Below, in pieces: positions 15,014 through 23,036 of a stretch of 64,000 bases of DNA. Numbering within the stretch: the first letter of the stretch is position 1; every line of letters starts with the position of its first letter. The stretch covers positions 1-64,000 of the forward strand of contig JAGDZJ010000036.1 in assembly GCA_049115955.1 (NCBI GenBank), written 5' to 3'. This DNA is from Salinispirillum sp049115955. Its GTDB lineage: Bacteria; Pseudomonadota; Gammaproteobacteria; Pseudomonadales; Natronospirillaceae. The position numbers were made by a program, and so were the translations under genes. Below the pieces are notes generated by a model. That model saw nothing but the letters and a program-made list of their open reading frames with translations. It had not been told where the DNA came from and did no database searches.

Positions 15014-15141
15014 AGCTGTCCCGGCAATGAGGCATACTTTCGCGCCGCAGCGTTGATTACTCTCGTTGCGGACGGTATGCCTGCATGCATTGGACTGCTT
15101 GGCTTTGTACGTAAACGTCACATAATAATCTGGGCGCCACT

Positions 15142-15157
15142 GGCTCATGAATGAGCC
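15142..15157 (+). other. Small hairpin upstream of panD
   Basis: GGCTCA-tgaa-TGAGCC lies 32 nt before the panD start. It could be a leader structure; no terminator T-run follows. Confidence 0.3.
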
Positions 15158-15188
15158 CGCCGAACCAGATGACTCTACAGGTATGACT

Positions 15189-15569
15189 ATGCAAAGTGTA
15201 ATGCTGAAAGCGAAACTGCATCAGGCGCGTGTTACCCATGCAGTACTGAATTATGAAGGTTCCTGCGCCATTGATGGCGACCTGCTGGACATGGCAGGTA
15301 TTCGGGAATTTGAACAGATCCAAATATATAACATCGACAACGGTGAACGCTTTACTACCTATGCAATACGCGGAGAAGAAGGCAGTCGAATCATTTCAGT
15401 GAACGGTGCTGCCGCGCATAAAGCGTCGGTGGGTGACAAAATCATCATTTGCGCTTACGCGGTTTATGATGACGCTGAACTGACGTCGTTCAAGCCGCGC
15501 ATGATTTACATGACGGCGGACAATGAAGTCAGCCACACCAGCAACGCCATTCCGGTTCAGATGGCCTGA
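15189..15569 (+). CDS. panD: Aspartate 1-decarboxylase proenzyme
   Basis: PanD makes beta-alanine from aspartate using a pyruvoyl group formed by self-cleavage. The protein is 126 residues, exactly the usual length, when started at the ATG giving MQSVMLKAKLHQARVT. The cleavage site is Gly24-Ser25 in YEGSCAID, as in the Escherichia enzyme. Later motifs are IYNIDNGERFTTYAI and NGAAAHKASVGD. An ATG two codons upstream and a longer frame from 15147 are less likely because AGG is correctly spaced only for 15189. A 175-nt gap from panC suggests its own promoter. Cleavage usually needs a maturation factor in enterics (PanZ) but not in many other bacteria. Confidence 0.95.
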   Translation: MQSVMLKAKLHQARVTHAVLNYEGSCAIDGDLLDMAGIREFEQIQIYNIDNGERFTTYAIRGEEGSRIISVNGAAAHKASVGDKIIICAYAVYDDAELTSFKPRMIYMTADNEVSHTSNAIPVQMA

Positions 15570-15622
15570 TTGCTCGGCAACAGAGCAACAGCACGACTAC
15601 AACCCAACACTGCCCAGTGACG

Positions 15623-15652
15623 ACAAGCCTGCCCGGAAACGGACGGGCTTGT
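15623..15652 (+). terminator. Candidate terminator after panD
   Basis: ACAAGCC (15623-15629) pairs with GGCTTGT (15646-15652), with an inner CCG-gaaa-CGG. The following sequence lacks a T-run, so efficiency is doubtful. Confidence 0.4.
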
Positions 15653-15718
15653 TGCGTGTCACCTTCGACGAGCACACCCCAATAAACAGACGAACACAGC
15701 ACAGATAGGATAAGCAAC

Positions 15719-17356
15719 ATGGCAGCTCCAATACACCACAGCGCCTGGCAGGCACTCAGCGCACATCAAGCCGAGCTCAGCAACCAGCACATGCGCACAC
15801 TGTTTCAGCAAGACCCGGCACGCAGCGGCCGCTTTTCACTGGCGGCAGCGGGTATTCACCTGGATTTCTCCCGCAATCGCCTGACCGATGACACTCTGCA
15901 GTTGCTGACTCAACTGGCTGAGCAAGCCGAGCTGCAACCGGCCATTCAGGCCATGTTCGACGGTGCAGTGATCAACCAGACCGAGCAGCGTGCCGTGTTG
16001 CACACCGCATTACGTAACCGATCTGCCCGCCCGGTGATGGTCGATGGCACTGACGTGATGCCGATGATCCGCGATACCCTGCAACAGATGCGGGACTTTG
16101 TAGCCGCAGTCGACAGCGGTCGTTTTGCCGGCTACACCGGTAAACCGCTGCGCACTATTGTGAACATCGGTATTGGCGGTTCGTTCTTAGGCCCCAAGGT
16201 GGTCAGCGATGCGCTGAAACCCTACTGGAAAGAAGGCTTCGACCTGCGTTACATCGCCAACGTTGACGGCACCGATGTGACCGAGGCGTGCAAGGGACTG
16301 GACCCAGAAACCACGTTGTTCGTGGTGTGCTCCAAAACCTTCAGCACCTTGGAAACACTGAAGAATGCCCAAGCCGCGCGCGAATGGTTCTTGGGCACCG
16401 GGGCGACACAAGCCGACGTGAAGCACCATTTCGTGGCCGTCTCCACCAACACCAAAGCCGCGACAGAATTTGGCATTTCTGCGGACAACCTGTTCGATAT
16501 GTGGGACTGGGTCGGCGGACGTTACAGCCTGTGGTCGGCCATCGGCTTGCCGCAAGCACTGGTGTTTGGCATGGACACTTTCGAGCAACTGCTCGACGGC
16601 GCGCATGCTATGGATGAACATTTCCGTACCGCACCTTTGGCGGAAAACATGCCCGTGATCCTTGGTTTGCTGGGTATCTGGTACCAGAATTTCTGGGGTG
16701 CGGAGTCGCAAGCCGTGTTGGTGTACGACGAGTACCTGAAAGATTTCCCCGCGCACTTGCAGCAAATGGACATGGAGTCGAACGGCAAGCGCGTGACGCG
16801 CGACGGCGAAGCAGTCACCTGGCAAACCGGCGCGGTGGTCTGGGGTGGTACCGGCACCAATGGCCAGCACGCTTACCACCAACTGATTCATCAGGGTACT
16901 CGACTGATTCCCGCCGACTTCATTATGCCGTTGCAAAGCCACAATCCGGTATCGGATCACCACGCGTGGTTGTTCGCCAACTTTCTAGGCCAGCAACAAG
17001 CCTTATTGGAAGGCAAGACCGAGCAAGAAGTGATTGCCGAACTGACGGCAAAAGGCATGCCCGCGGACGCAGCCGCGACCCTAGCACCGCACAAGGTGAT
17101 TCCGGGTAATCAGCCGCACAATGCACTGACCTTTAAACGCGGCACGCCAGAAGTGATCGGTGCGTTGATTGCGCTGTACGAACAGAAGGTGTTTGTGCAA
17201 GGGCATATCTGGGGCATCAATTCGTTCGATCAGTGGGGTGTGGAGCTGGGCAAGGTGTTGGGAAATGCGGTGTATGAGGCGCTGCAGTCAGGCGACACCA
17301 CCGGCTACGACAGTTCCAGTGCGAACATGATTGAGCGTTTTAGAGCGGCTCAGTAG
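15719..17356 (+). CDS. pgi: Glucose-6-phosphate isomerase
   Basis: Pgi interconverts glucose 6-phosphate and fructose 6-phosphate in central metabolism. The 545-residue protein has both family signatures: VNIGIGGSFLGPKV and the CSKTFSTLET phosphate loop, then WDWVGGRYSLWSAIGLP, the catalytic glutamate in MESNGKR, GGTGTNGQHAYHQLIHQGT, and C-terminal GHIWGINSFDQWGVELGK with the ring-opening histidine/lysine. AGGA lies 8 nt before the ATG. The position after panD matches Pseudomonas. The mutarotase at 3171 would act on the same hexose phosphates. Confidence 0.97.
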   Translation: MAAPIHHSAWQALSAHQAELSNQHMRTLFQQDPARSGRFSLAAAGIHLDFSRNRLTDDTLQLLTQLAEQAELQPAIQAMFDGAVINQTEQRAVLHTALRNRSARPVMVDGTDVMPMIRDTLQQMRDFVAAVDSGRFAGYTGKPLRTIVNIGIGGSFLGPKVVSDALKPYWKEGFDLRYIANVDGTDVTEACKGLDPETTLFVVCSKTFSTLETLKNAQAAREWFLGTGATQADVKHHFVAVSTNTKAATEFGISADNLFDMWDWVGGRYSLWSAIGLPQALVFGMDTFEQLLDGAHAMDEHFRTAPLAENMPVILGLLGIWYQNFWGAESQAVLVYDEYLKDFPAHLQQMDMESNGKRVTRDGEAVTWQTGAVVWGGTGTNGQHAYHQLIHQGTRLIPADFIMPLQSHNPVSDHHAWLFANFLGQQQALLEGKTEQEVIAELTAKGMPADAAATLAPHKVIPGNQPHNALTFKRGTPEVIGALIALYEQKVFVQGHIWGINSFDQWGVELGKVLGNAVYEALQSGDTTGYDSSSANMIERFRAAQ

Positions 17357-17386
17357 GAGGCCCGCCCTCTGGCCGAATATTCGAAT

Positions 17387-17415
17387 GGCGGATGAAGCTA
17401 CGCTCTTCCGCCCTA
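17387..17415. repeat. REP-like palindromic unit, copy 2
   Basis: Same 29-nt form as at 3104 with GGCGGA/TCCGCC arms, differing at a few central positions (GAAGCTACGCTC). Confidence 0.7.
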
Positions 17416-17545
17416 TTCACGACGGCGAGCATTGGCTGAGGTAGGGCGCAGGGCGTATGCCGCAAAGCGCGCATTCCCGGCCTGCCGTTGAGCGCTGGCG
17501 GCATACCCCGAAAGCCCGTGCCGACACGTATAATTTTACCGCGAT

Positions 17546-17574
17546 GGCGGATGACGCTGTGCTTTTCCGCCCTA
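17546..17574. repeat. REP-like palindromic unit, copy 3
   Basis: Same orientation and arms as the other two copies, with a GACGCTGTGCTT centre. Confidence 0.7.
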
Positions 17575-17588
17575 CAGTCGACTATTAA

Positions 17589-18674
17589 TCACGCCACGCG
17601 CACGTGCCAAGGCTCAAAGCGCACACCGAAACGATTGTCGACGGTGTAGCGAATTTTGGTGTAACCCATTTCCTGCAGCTTGCGGAATTCGCGCGTAGCG
17701 GCAAATTCTGCAGAGAAATTGCCAAGCCCCAAGCCCACCTTACCCACATCGAAATCGCCCAACGCATGAAACGAATACCCCGGTGGTGCGAGCGAGCGCG
17801 AGGCACGCGAAATATTGCCTTCCGTCTGCATCGCTTTAGCTAAAAACAGATCAAACTGCTTCGCCATGTTACGTACGCCGGACGTCAGAATCAGCGTATC
17901 ACCGATGTCTCGGACTAAACGGTCGTACAACTCAGAAGATTCTCCGCGATACAGGAAGTGACCCGATCGTGGCACGCGTACGACATCTTGCTCACGAATC
18001 TGAACGGTCAATTGGTTGGTTGTCCGCTCACCGAAAAAGCCCAGTTCACTGGCATCACGATAGAAAAGGCCTTCCATAAACGCCAATTCTTGCGCCGTGA
18101 ATTCGCCAATCGTTGGGACGGTGCGCGCAAAGCGCAACATGTCGTCCCAGGTCAAAATATTGAAGTTACCGAACCCCACCCAGCCTCGTACGCGCTCCAA
18201 ACGCGCACTCGCTGACAGCATAATTTGCGTTTCTTGCTCGGTCAGCCAAATATCGTTTTCGAAATTATCATCGAATCGTCGCACGCGCTCCAAATACTCA
18301 TCGTCTCGCTCTTCAACACCATGGTCGTGCTCAAGCGCGTGCTCATGGTCGTGGGCGTGTTCCGCGTCGGTTTTATTGGCCAGCTCAGTAGCACGAGCCA
18401 ACACATCGTCGGGAATCTGCGTTTGCGCTTGGGCCTCCAGCTCACGCAACATTTCTACTTCTTCGCGCGTACCACGAGCAAACTCTTCAATATTGAGGGA
18501 CAGCTCCTGATGCGCCATTTCTACATGGGCTGAATTGCCTATTTCTTGCGCCGTGACGTGTTGATGAGGCACCATCACTTTCTGCCCAAACTTATTGTGA
18601 TACCACACATAGTGACCACAGGCAGCAGCAGCTCCGGATACAAACAACCCTTCTAAGAAGGTACGTCTCTTCAC
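17589..18674 (-). CDS. Exported M15-type (VanY-like) D,D-carboxypeptidase with His-rich insert
   Basis: This 361-residue protein has a hydrophobic N-terminus after MKRRTFLEG, so it is exported or anchored (short Tat/Sec-like signal, residues 1-20). The C-terminal third carries peptidase M15/VanY motifs: SGVRNMAKQ, PPGYSFHALGDFD (zinc ligands His 303 and an Asp at 307/309) and FEPWHVRV (third zinc ligand His 357). Such enzymes trim the terminal D-Ala of peptidoglycan stems. Residues about 105-118 are an unusual run rich in His, Asp and Glu that could bind metal. The start is GTG with AAGGGGA 7 nt upstream. It is convergent with pgi; the upstream kinase runs the same way but 190 nt away. Confidence 0.75.
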   Translation of the reverse strand: MKRRTFLEGLFVSGAAAACGHYVWYHNKFGQKVMVPHQHVTAQEIGNSAHVEMAHQELSLNIEEFARGTREEVEMLRELEAQAQTQIPDDVLARATELANKTDAEHAHDHEHALEHDHGVEERDDEYLERVRRFDDNFENDIWLTEQETQIMLSASARLERVRGWVGFGNFNILTWDDMLRFARTVPTIGEFTAQELAFMEGLFYRDASELGFFGERTTNQLTVQIREQDVVRVPRSGHFLYRGESSELYDRLVRDIGDTLILTSGVRNMAKQFDLFLAKAMQTEGNISRASRSLAPPGYSFHALGDFDVGKVGLGLGNFSAEFAATREFRKLQEMGYTKIRYTVDNRFGVRFEPWHVRVA

Positions 18675-18866
18675 AACACTATCCCCTTCGCTCCCTTCTC
18701 AGTCAGAGCCTGGTGCTTCTTAAGTTTGGCGCAATTCATGGCAGTCAATCTGGGCATTCCTTTTGGTTTCAAACGCCACGGCTAGGTAGCGATGTATAAA
18801 CAATAAAGCACAGAACTACCAATATCGGCATTGCGACCTCGCAATTTAACAGTTTTAGATGATTTT

Positions 18867-20519
18867 TTAAACGTTTGGTAATGTAATTTCATCCGCTTGC
18901 AATGCTTGGGGCAAGCTGATATGAAATTGCGTACCTTTGCCGACGGCACTTTCGCACCGAATTTTGCCGCGTAACCGCTGTACTACTAGGTTGTAGACAA
19001 TATTCAGCCCCAGTCCACTACCCCCTTGCCCTCGCCGAGTCGTAAAGAAGGGCTCAAAAACACGCTGCCGGACGGCCTTCTCCATGCCAGCACCGTCGTC
19101 ACTGAACAGGATATTAACACCCTCTCCCTCCACTTCGATGTCAATGACGATATGCCCCTCGTTCTTGCCATTGTCGAACCCATGGATGATGGCGTTCATT
19201 ACCAGATTGGTCACAATTTGCGCCAAGGCTCCGGGGTATGTCAGCATTTGTAGCGTTTCATCACCCGTCACTTCAACCGATACCGCCGTGTGCTTTATGC
19301 GTGGCAACAGACTGCGCAACACATCCTCAATGTACGAACGCGGATAGATATCTCGCCGCTCTTCACTGGACTGGTCCACCGCCACTTGTTTAAAACAGCT
19401 GATAAGCTCGGCGGCGCGGCGCAAGTTCCCCAATATGATGTCGCAACTTTCGCTCGCACTGGCCAGAAAGGTATCAAACTGGGTTTTGGTTAAAGCACCA
19501 CCCGATACTGCCTGGCGCAGGGTACGCACTTCATCGTCCAGATGTGATGCCGCGGTAACACTGACCCCTAAGGGTGTATTTACCTCATGTGCCACACCAC
19601 TCACTAGGCCACCCAGCGATGCCATTTTTTCTGCTTCAACAAGGTCATCCTGGGCCAGCTTAAGTTTATCGATGGTCTCGGCCAGCGCATCGTTCGCTTG
19701 CTGCAAGTCCTTCGTACGCTCTTCGACCATGCTTTCCAAATTGCTCTGGTGTTCCTGGATTTCTCGGTCTCGCACTTCTAAACCGACTTGCATATCCTGC
19801 AACGCATGAAAAGCAAAACCCAGTTCATCGCGCCGCTTGGCCAGCGTATTGTATTCGGTCGCGTCCATACGTGGCCCGGTGTAATCAGGGCTGACGGTTT
19901 GCACGGCTTCAACGAGCGAACACAACGGGCGCGCAACAAAACGCATAATGCCCAGCACCACAGCCAGCGCAAAAATAAGCGCCGACAGAACAACGATCCC
20001 GAGAGTAACCCGCACCACCGGCCGTAGCTGTTCAGCCACCAAGCGCTCTGCCGAGTACAGCCGCCCAATACCCAGTAAGAGCTGCTCACCACGCACCTCA
20101 CGCAGCACAGAGAAGCGATATTCGCGCACACTGCCCAATACGGGATCAACGTGATCGTAGCGCGCTATACTAGAACCGGGAGCCTCGGGCATCGACCTGT
20201 CGGCAAGCAAGGTACCGGCACTGAGCTGCACAGACTCTGTGGTGTCGATGATTTCAATACCGGAGACGTAGGGGTTGCGTGCTATGGCCAAGGCCTGTGC
20301 CGCCACCGAAGACTCTTCAAAATTCCACAGCGAATCGGCGATCAGCGGCGAAAAGTTTTCAATGGTGTACAGAATGGACGACTCTCGGTTGCGCTGTTCG
20401 AGCGATTCACTCATAAAATATTGAGCGCCCGCCGTAATAAGTGTCAGCAGCAGGAAAAAGCTTAACGCGTAAACCACCAGCTTGTACGCCAAGCCATTTC
20501 TCTGCACGGAAATATTCAC
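18867..20519 (-). CDS. Sensor histidine kinase, no adjacent response regulator
   Basis: This 550-residue inner-membrane kinase has a first membrane helix at about 12-33, a periplasmic domain (about 35-168), a second helix (about 170-193), a HAMP-like linker and a coiled coil (about 250-300). The DHp domain has SGVAHEVNTPLG (His about 311), and the ATPase domain has NLVMNAIIHGF, FSDDGAGM and GGSGLGLNIVYNLV. No receiver gene is next to it, so its partner is elsewhere. The start is placed at the GTG at 20519 because AGAGG is 5-6 nt upstream; a GTG two codons earlier overlaps the Shine-Dalgarno. The stimulus is unknown. Confidence 0.88.
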   Translation of the reverse strand: MNISVQRNGLAYKLVVYALSFFLLLTLITAGAQYFMSESLEQRNRESSILYTIENFSPLIADSLWNFEESSVAAQALAIARNPYVSGIEIIDTTESVQLSAGTLLADRSMPEAPGSSIARYDHVDPVLGSVREYRFSVLREVRGEQLLLGIGRLYSAERLVAEQLRPVVRVTLGIVVLSALIFALAVVLGIMRFVARPLCSLVEAVQTVSPDYTGPRMDATEYNTLAKRRDELGFAFHALQDMQVGLEVRDREIQEHQSNLESMVEERTKDLQQANDALAETIDKLKLAQDDLVEAEKMASLGGLVSGVAHEVNTPLGVSVTAASHLDDEVRTLRQAVSGGALTKTQFDTFLASASESCDIILGNLRRAAELISCFKQVAVDQSSEERRDIYPRSYIEDVLRSLLPRIKHTAVSVEVTGDETLQMLTYPGALAQIVTNLVMNAIIHGFDNGKNEGHIVIDIEVEGEGVNILFSDDGAGMEKAVRQRVFEPFFTTRRGQGGSGLGLNIVYNLVVQRLRGKIRCESAVGKGTQFHISLPQALQADEITLPNV

Positions 20520-20632
20520 AGCCACCTCTTAGCTAATTTATGGCACCCAACGTTTTGGCTTTATTGCCGTACTCTATTATCATGTATGCAAGCGTGTCGG
20601 CATAAACGCTTTCGAACACCCTTATACTAGTA

Positions 20633-20656
20633 TTGACAGCAATGCACATTTGTCAA
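20633..20656 (+). promoter_or_regulatory. Inverted repeat upstream of the argR-like gene
   Basis: TTGACA (20633-20638) and TGTCAA (20651-20656) are separated by 12 nt, about 100 nt before the regulator start. It could be an operator or contain a -35 element; no good -10 follows at the right distance. Confidence 0.3.
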
Positions 20657-20756
20657 AACCGCGCGCCATTCCTTTAAGCACACAGAGACCTTTCATGCTC
20701 GTTGTCAGCACTTACGAATTACCCGCTATTGGTTGCCCATTTTATGCAGGCGCTGC

Positions 20757-21704
20757 ATGTTGAAGCGCGGCCAACCGACGGTCATCGGTATTGTTCTGAC
20801 TCCCGGCTTCGCGGTAGGCAGCCTCGGCGCGCTATTGGATGTACTGAGAGCCCTGCAAGAGATTGAAGCGCCTGATTTAAATATCCGTGTTTTTGCTGCT
20901 CCAGACACCCAAGCCGATGACTGGCCGCTGGCATGGCCCAGTGAGGCACTGCCCGACGTACTGCCAGATAACATCCGGCATTGGTTCGTCATGGGTGGCC
21001 CGGCGCGCAAGCCGGATACGCGCAGCCCATTGATGGCGGCGCTGCAAGGTGCCAACCAATACGCGTGCTGGTGCGGCGTGGCGCACGGCAGCATGTGGCT
21101 GGCAGCGGCGGGCCTGCTCGACGGGCACGAGGCCACCATTAACATTCCCGCCGACCTGGACTGGCAGCCGTCTACGTCGATTCGGCGCAGTGCGCGGGTC
21201 GTCTGTGTCGACCGCGACCGCTTTACCTGTTTGGGCAACAGCGCCGCACGCGACCTCGGCCTGGCCTGGGTGACGCATTATTTTAGCCCGGCACTGGCAA
21301 GCCAACTCGACAGCTATTTGCTGGCCGAACGTACGCCGACCGACCCCACCTATGCGGGCGCACCCAGCGATTTGCCTGTGGGTCTGCACGAGGTCAACAG
21401 CCTGATGCACAACAACATTCAGGAGCCGCTTACTGCCGACGAATTGGCCAGCCTGATCGGTGTGTCGCGGCGCCAACTGGAACGTTGGTATAAAGAGTAT
21501 TTCAATTCCTCACCGGCGCGCTACTATTTGCAGATCCGCTTGGATCAAGCCAAGGTCATGCTGCAACAAAGCAAAGACTCGGTTGCTGACATTGCCATGG
21601 CCACCGGATTTTCCAGCCCGGCACATTTTGCCACTTGCTATCGCAAGGCCTTCGGCTTATCGCCCTCAGCGGTGCGCCAACACCCCCGACGACGCCGTTT
21701 CTAA
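20757..21704 (+). CDS. argR: AraC-family regulator with GATase1-like domain (ArgR-type)
   Basis: This 315-residue regulator has an N-terminal DJ-1/PfpI-like domain (about 8-190: IGIVLTPGFAVGSLGALLDVL, WCGVAHGSMWLAAAG) that binds a ligand rather than catalysing. A C-terminal AraC/XylS domain follows, with two helix-turn-helix motifs (LASLIGVSRRQLERWYKE and IAMATGFSSPAHFATCYRK). It matches the Pseudomonas arginine regulator ArgR, which activates the aru operon. Its position just before astC supports this. The ATG at 20757 is chosen with AGG 6 nt upstream; a TTG eight codons earlier also opens the frame. The symbol refers to the AraC-type ArgR, not the enteric hexameric ArgR. Confidence 0.82.
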   Translation: MLKRGQPTVIGIVLTPGFAVGSLGALLDVLRALQEIEAPDLNIRVFAAPDTQADDWPLAWPSEALPDVLPDNIRHWFVMGGPARKPDTRSPLMAALQGANQYACWCGVAHGSMWLAAAGLLDGHEATINIPADLDWQPSTSIRRSARVVCVDRDRFTCLGNSAARDLGLAWVTHYFSPALASQLDSYLLAERTPTDPTYAGAPSDLPVGLHEVNSLMHNNIQEPLTADELASLIGVSRRQLERWYKEYFNSSPARYYLQIRLDQAKVMLQQSKDSVADIAMATGFSSPAHFATCYRKAFGLSPSAVRQHPRRRRF

Positions 21705-21735
21705 ACGGTCCTCAGGGCGCATTTCCAAAAACCCA

Positions 21736-21760
21736 TGTCGCAATTGCAAACGCATGTCCC
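21736..21760 (+). promoter_or_regulatory. Candidate ArgR half-sites upstream of astC
   Basis: TGTCGC (21736) and TGTCCC (21755) form a direct repeat 19 nt apart, the first followed by AATTGCAA. This resembles the TGTCGC-N-AA half-site I recall for AraC-type ArgR. It lies close to the astC start, so its mode of action is unclear. Confidence 0.35.
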
Positions 21761-21785
21761 TGCAGAGAGGGATACACTGCTATGC

Positions 21786-21798
21786 AACAAAAAGAAGG
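21786..21798 (+). promoter_or_regulatory. Candidate Hfq/Crc target over the astC ribosome-binding site
   Basis: AACAAAAAGAAGG is four A-R-N triplets running straight into the GAAGG Shine-Dalgarno of astC. A-rich ARN tracts at start regions are the usual sites of Hfq/Crc translational repression in Pseudomonas. The two small RNAs at 10728 and 11096 carry the same kind of tract and could titrate the repressor. Confidence 0.5.
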
Positions 21799-21808
21799 TT
21801 TCAATATT

Positions 21809-23023
21809 ATGACTGACTTACATCCCAATCGCGCTTTGTTCGACCAAGTAATGGTTCCTAACTACTCTCCGGTCAGCGTCATTCCCGTTAAAGGTGAAGG
21901 CTCTCGTCTGTGGGATCAGGAAGGACGTGAATACATCGACCTCGCGGGCGGCATCGCCGTTAACTCGCTGGGTCACTGCCACCCGGAGCTGGTCGCGGCG
22001 CTCAAAGAGCAAGCGGACAAGTTGTGGCACCTGTCTAACGTTTACACCAACGAGCCTGCGCTGAACCTGGCCAAGCAACTGTGTGACCTGACGTTTGCTG
22101 AGCGGGTGTTCTTCGCCAACTCTGGCGCTGAGGCCAACGAAGCGGCACTGAAACTGGCCCGCCGTTATGGTTGGGACAAAGTCGGCGAAGAGAAGCATGA
22201 AATCATCTCTACCCGCGGTTCTTTCCACGGCCGTACGCTGTTTACCGTCACCGTAGGCGGGCAAGAGAAGTACACCGAAGGTTTCCGTCCGGCTCCTGGT
22301 GGCATCACGCACATTGCTTACAACGACATTGCTGCGTTGGAAGCCGCCATCAGCGACAAGACCTGTGCCGTCATGCTTGAACCTGTACAAGGTGAAGGCG
22401 GCGTACGCCCGGCGGACAAAGCCTATTTGGAAGCGGCTCGCCGTCTGTGCGACAAGCACGATGCCTTGTTGATTTTCGACGAAGTACAAACCGGTGTCGG
22501 CCGTTCTGGCAAACTGTATTCGTACATGACTTACGGCGTAACGCCTGACGTGCTGACCACCGCGAAATCTCTGGGTGGTGGCTTCCCAATTGGCGCCATG
22601 TTGGCGACGGCAGAAGCGGCTAAGTGCTTGGTCGTGGGCACTCACGGCTCTACCTATGGTGGCAATCCATTGGCCTGTGCCGTTGCGGGTAAGGTACTGG
22701 ACATCGTCAGCCGCCCAGAAGTGCTGGCTGGTGTTGAAATCCGCCATGCGCGCCTGAAGAACCACTTGGCGGAAATCAACGCCAAGCACAACATCTTCAC
22801 CGAAGTCCGTGGCCAAGGCCTGTTGATCGGTGCCGAACTGACCGAAGCTTGGCACGGTAAAGCCAAAGACTTCGTCAATGCAGCGCTGGAAGAAGGCGTG
22901 ATGATTCTGGTTGCTGGCCCTAACGTACTGCGTATGGCGCCGTCGTTGGTGATCCCGGAAGCCGACATTGATGCTGCCATGACCGGCCTCGAACGCGCCA
23001 TCGCCAAAGTTCTGGCGGCCTAA
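21809..23023 (+). CDS. astC: Succinylornithine/acetylornithine aminotransferase (AST pathway)
   Basis: AstC (AruC) transaminates N2-succinylornithine to the semialdehyde, third step of the arginine succinyltransferase pathway. This 404-residue class III aminotransferase has LWDQEGREYIDLAGGIAV, FFANSGAEANEAALKLAR, FHGRTLFTVT, EPVQGEGGV, IFDEVQTGVGRSG and TTAKSLGGGFPIGAM with the PLP lysine. The start at 21809 gives MTDLHPNRALFDQVM, like Pseudomonas AruC. An ATG at 21782 would add nine residues and has its own AGGG upstream, so two starts are possible. Its leader carries a candidate Hfq/Crc site. It is the first structural gene of the aru/ast run. Confidence 0.93.
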   Translation: MTDLHPNRALFDQVMVPNYSPVSVIPVKGEGSRLWDQEGREYIDLAGGIAVNSLGHCHPELVAALKEQADKLWHLSNVYTNEPALNLAKQLCDLTFAERVFFANSGAEANEAALKLARRYGWDKVGEEKHEIISTRGSFHGRTLFTVTVGGQEKYTEGFRPAPGGITHIAYNDIAALEAAISDKTCAVMLEPVQGEGGVRPADKAYLEAARRLCDKHDALLIFDEVQTGVGRSGKLYSYMTYGVTPDVLTTAKSLGGGFPIGAMLATAEAAKCLVVGTHGSTYGGNPLACAVAGKVLDIVSRPEVLAGVEIRHARLKNHLAEINAKHNIFTEVRGQGLLIGAELTEAWHGKAKDFVNAALEEGVMILVAGPNVLRMAPSLVIPEADIDAAMTGLERAIAKVLAA

Positions 23024-23036
23024 GGGAGTAATGTCA

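Larger units (their letters stand above)
17357..17588. other. Gene-free spacer with palindromic repeats
   Basis: No gene is seen. The spacer holds two REP-like units (17387-17415, 17546-17574) and, between them, a long-range inverted repeat GTATGCCGC (17455-17463) / GCGGCATAC (17498-17506). It separates the convergent pgi and M15 peptidase genes, so the palindromes may serve as termination or mRNA-end structures. Confidence 0.6.
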
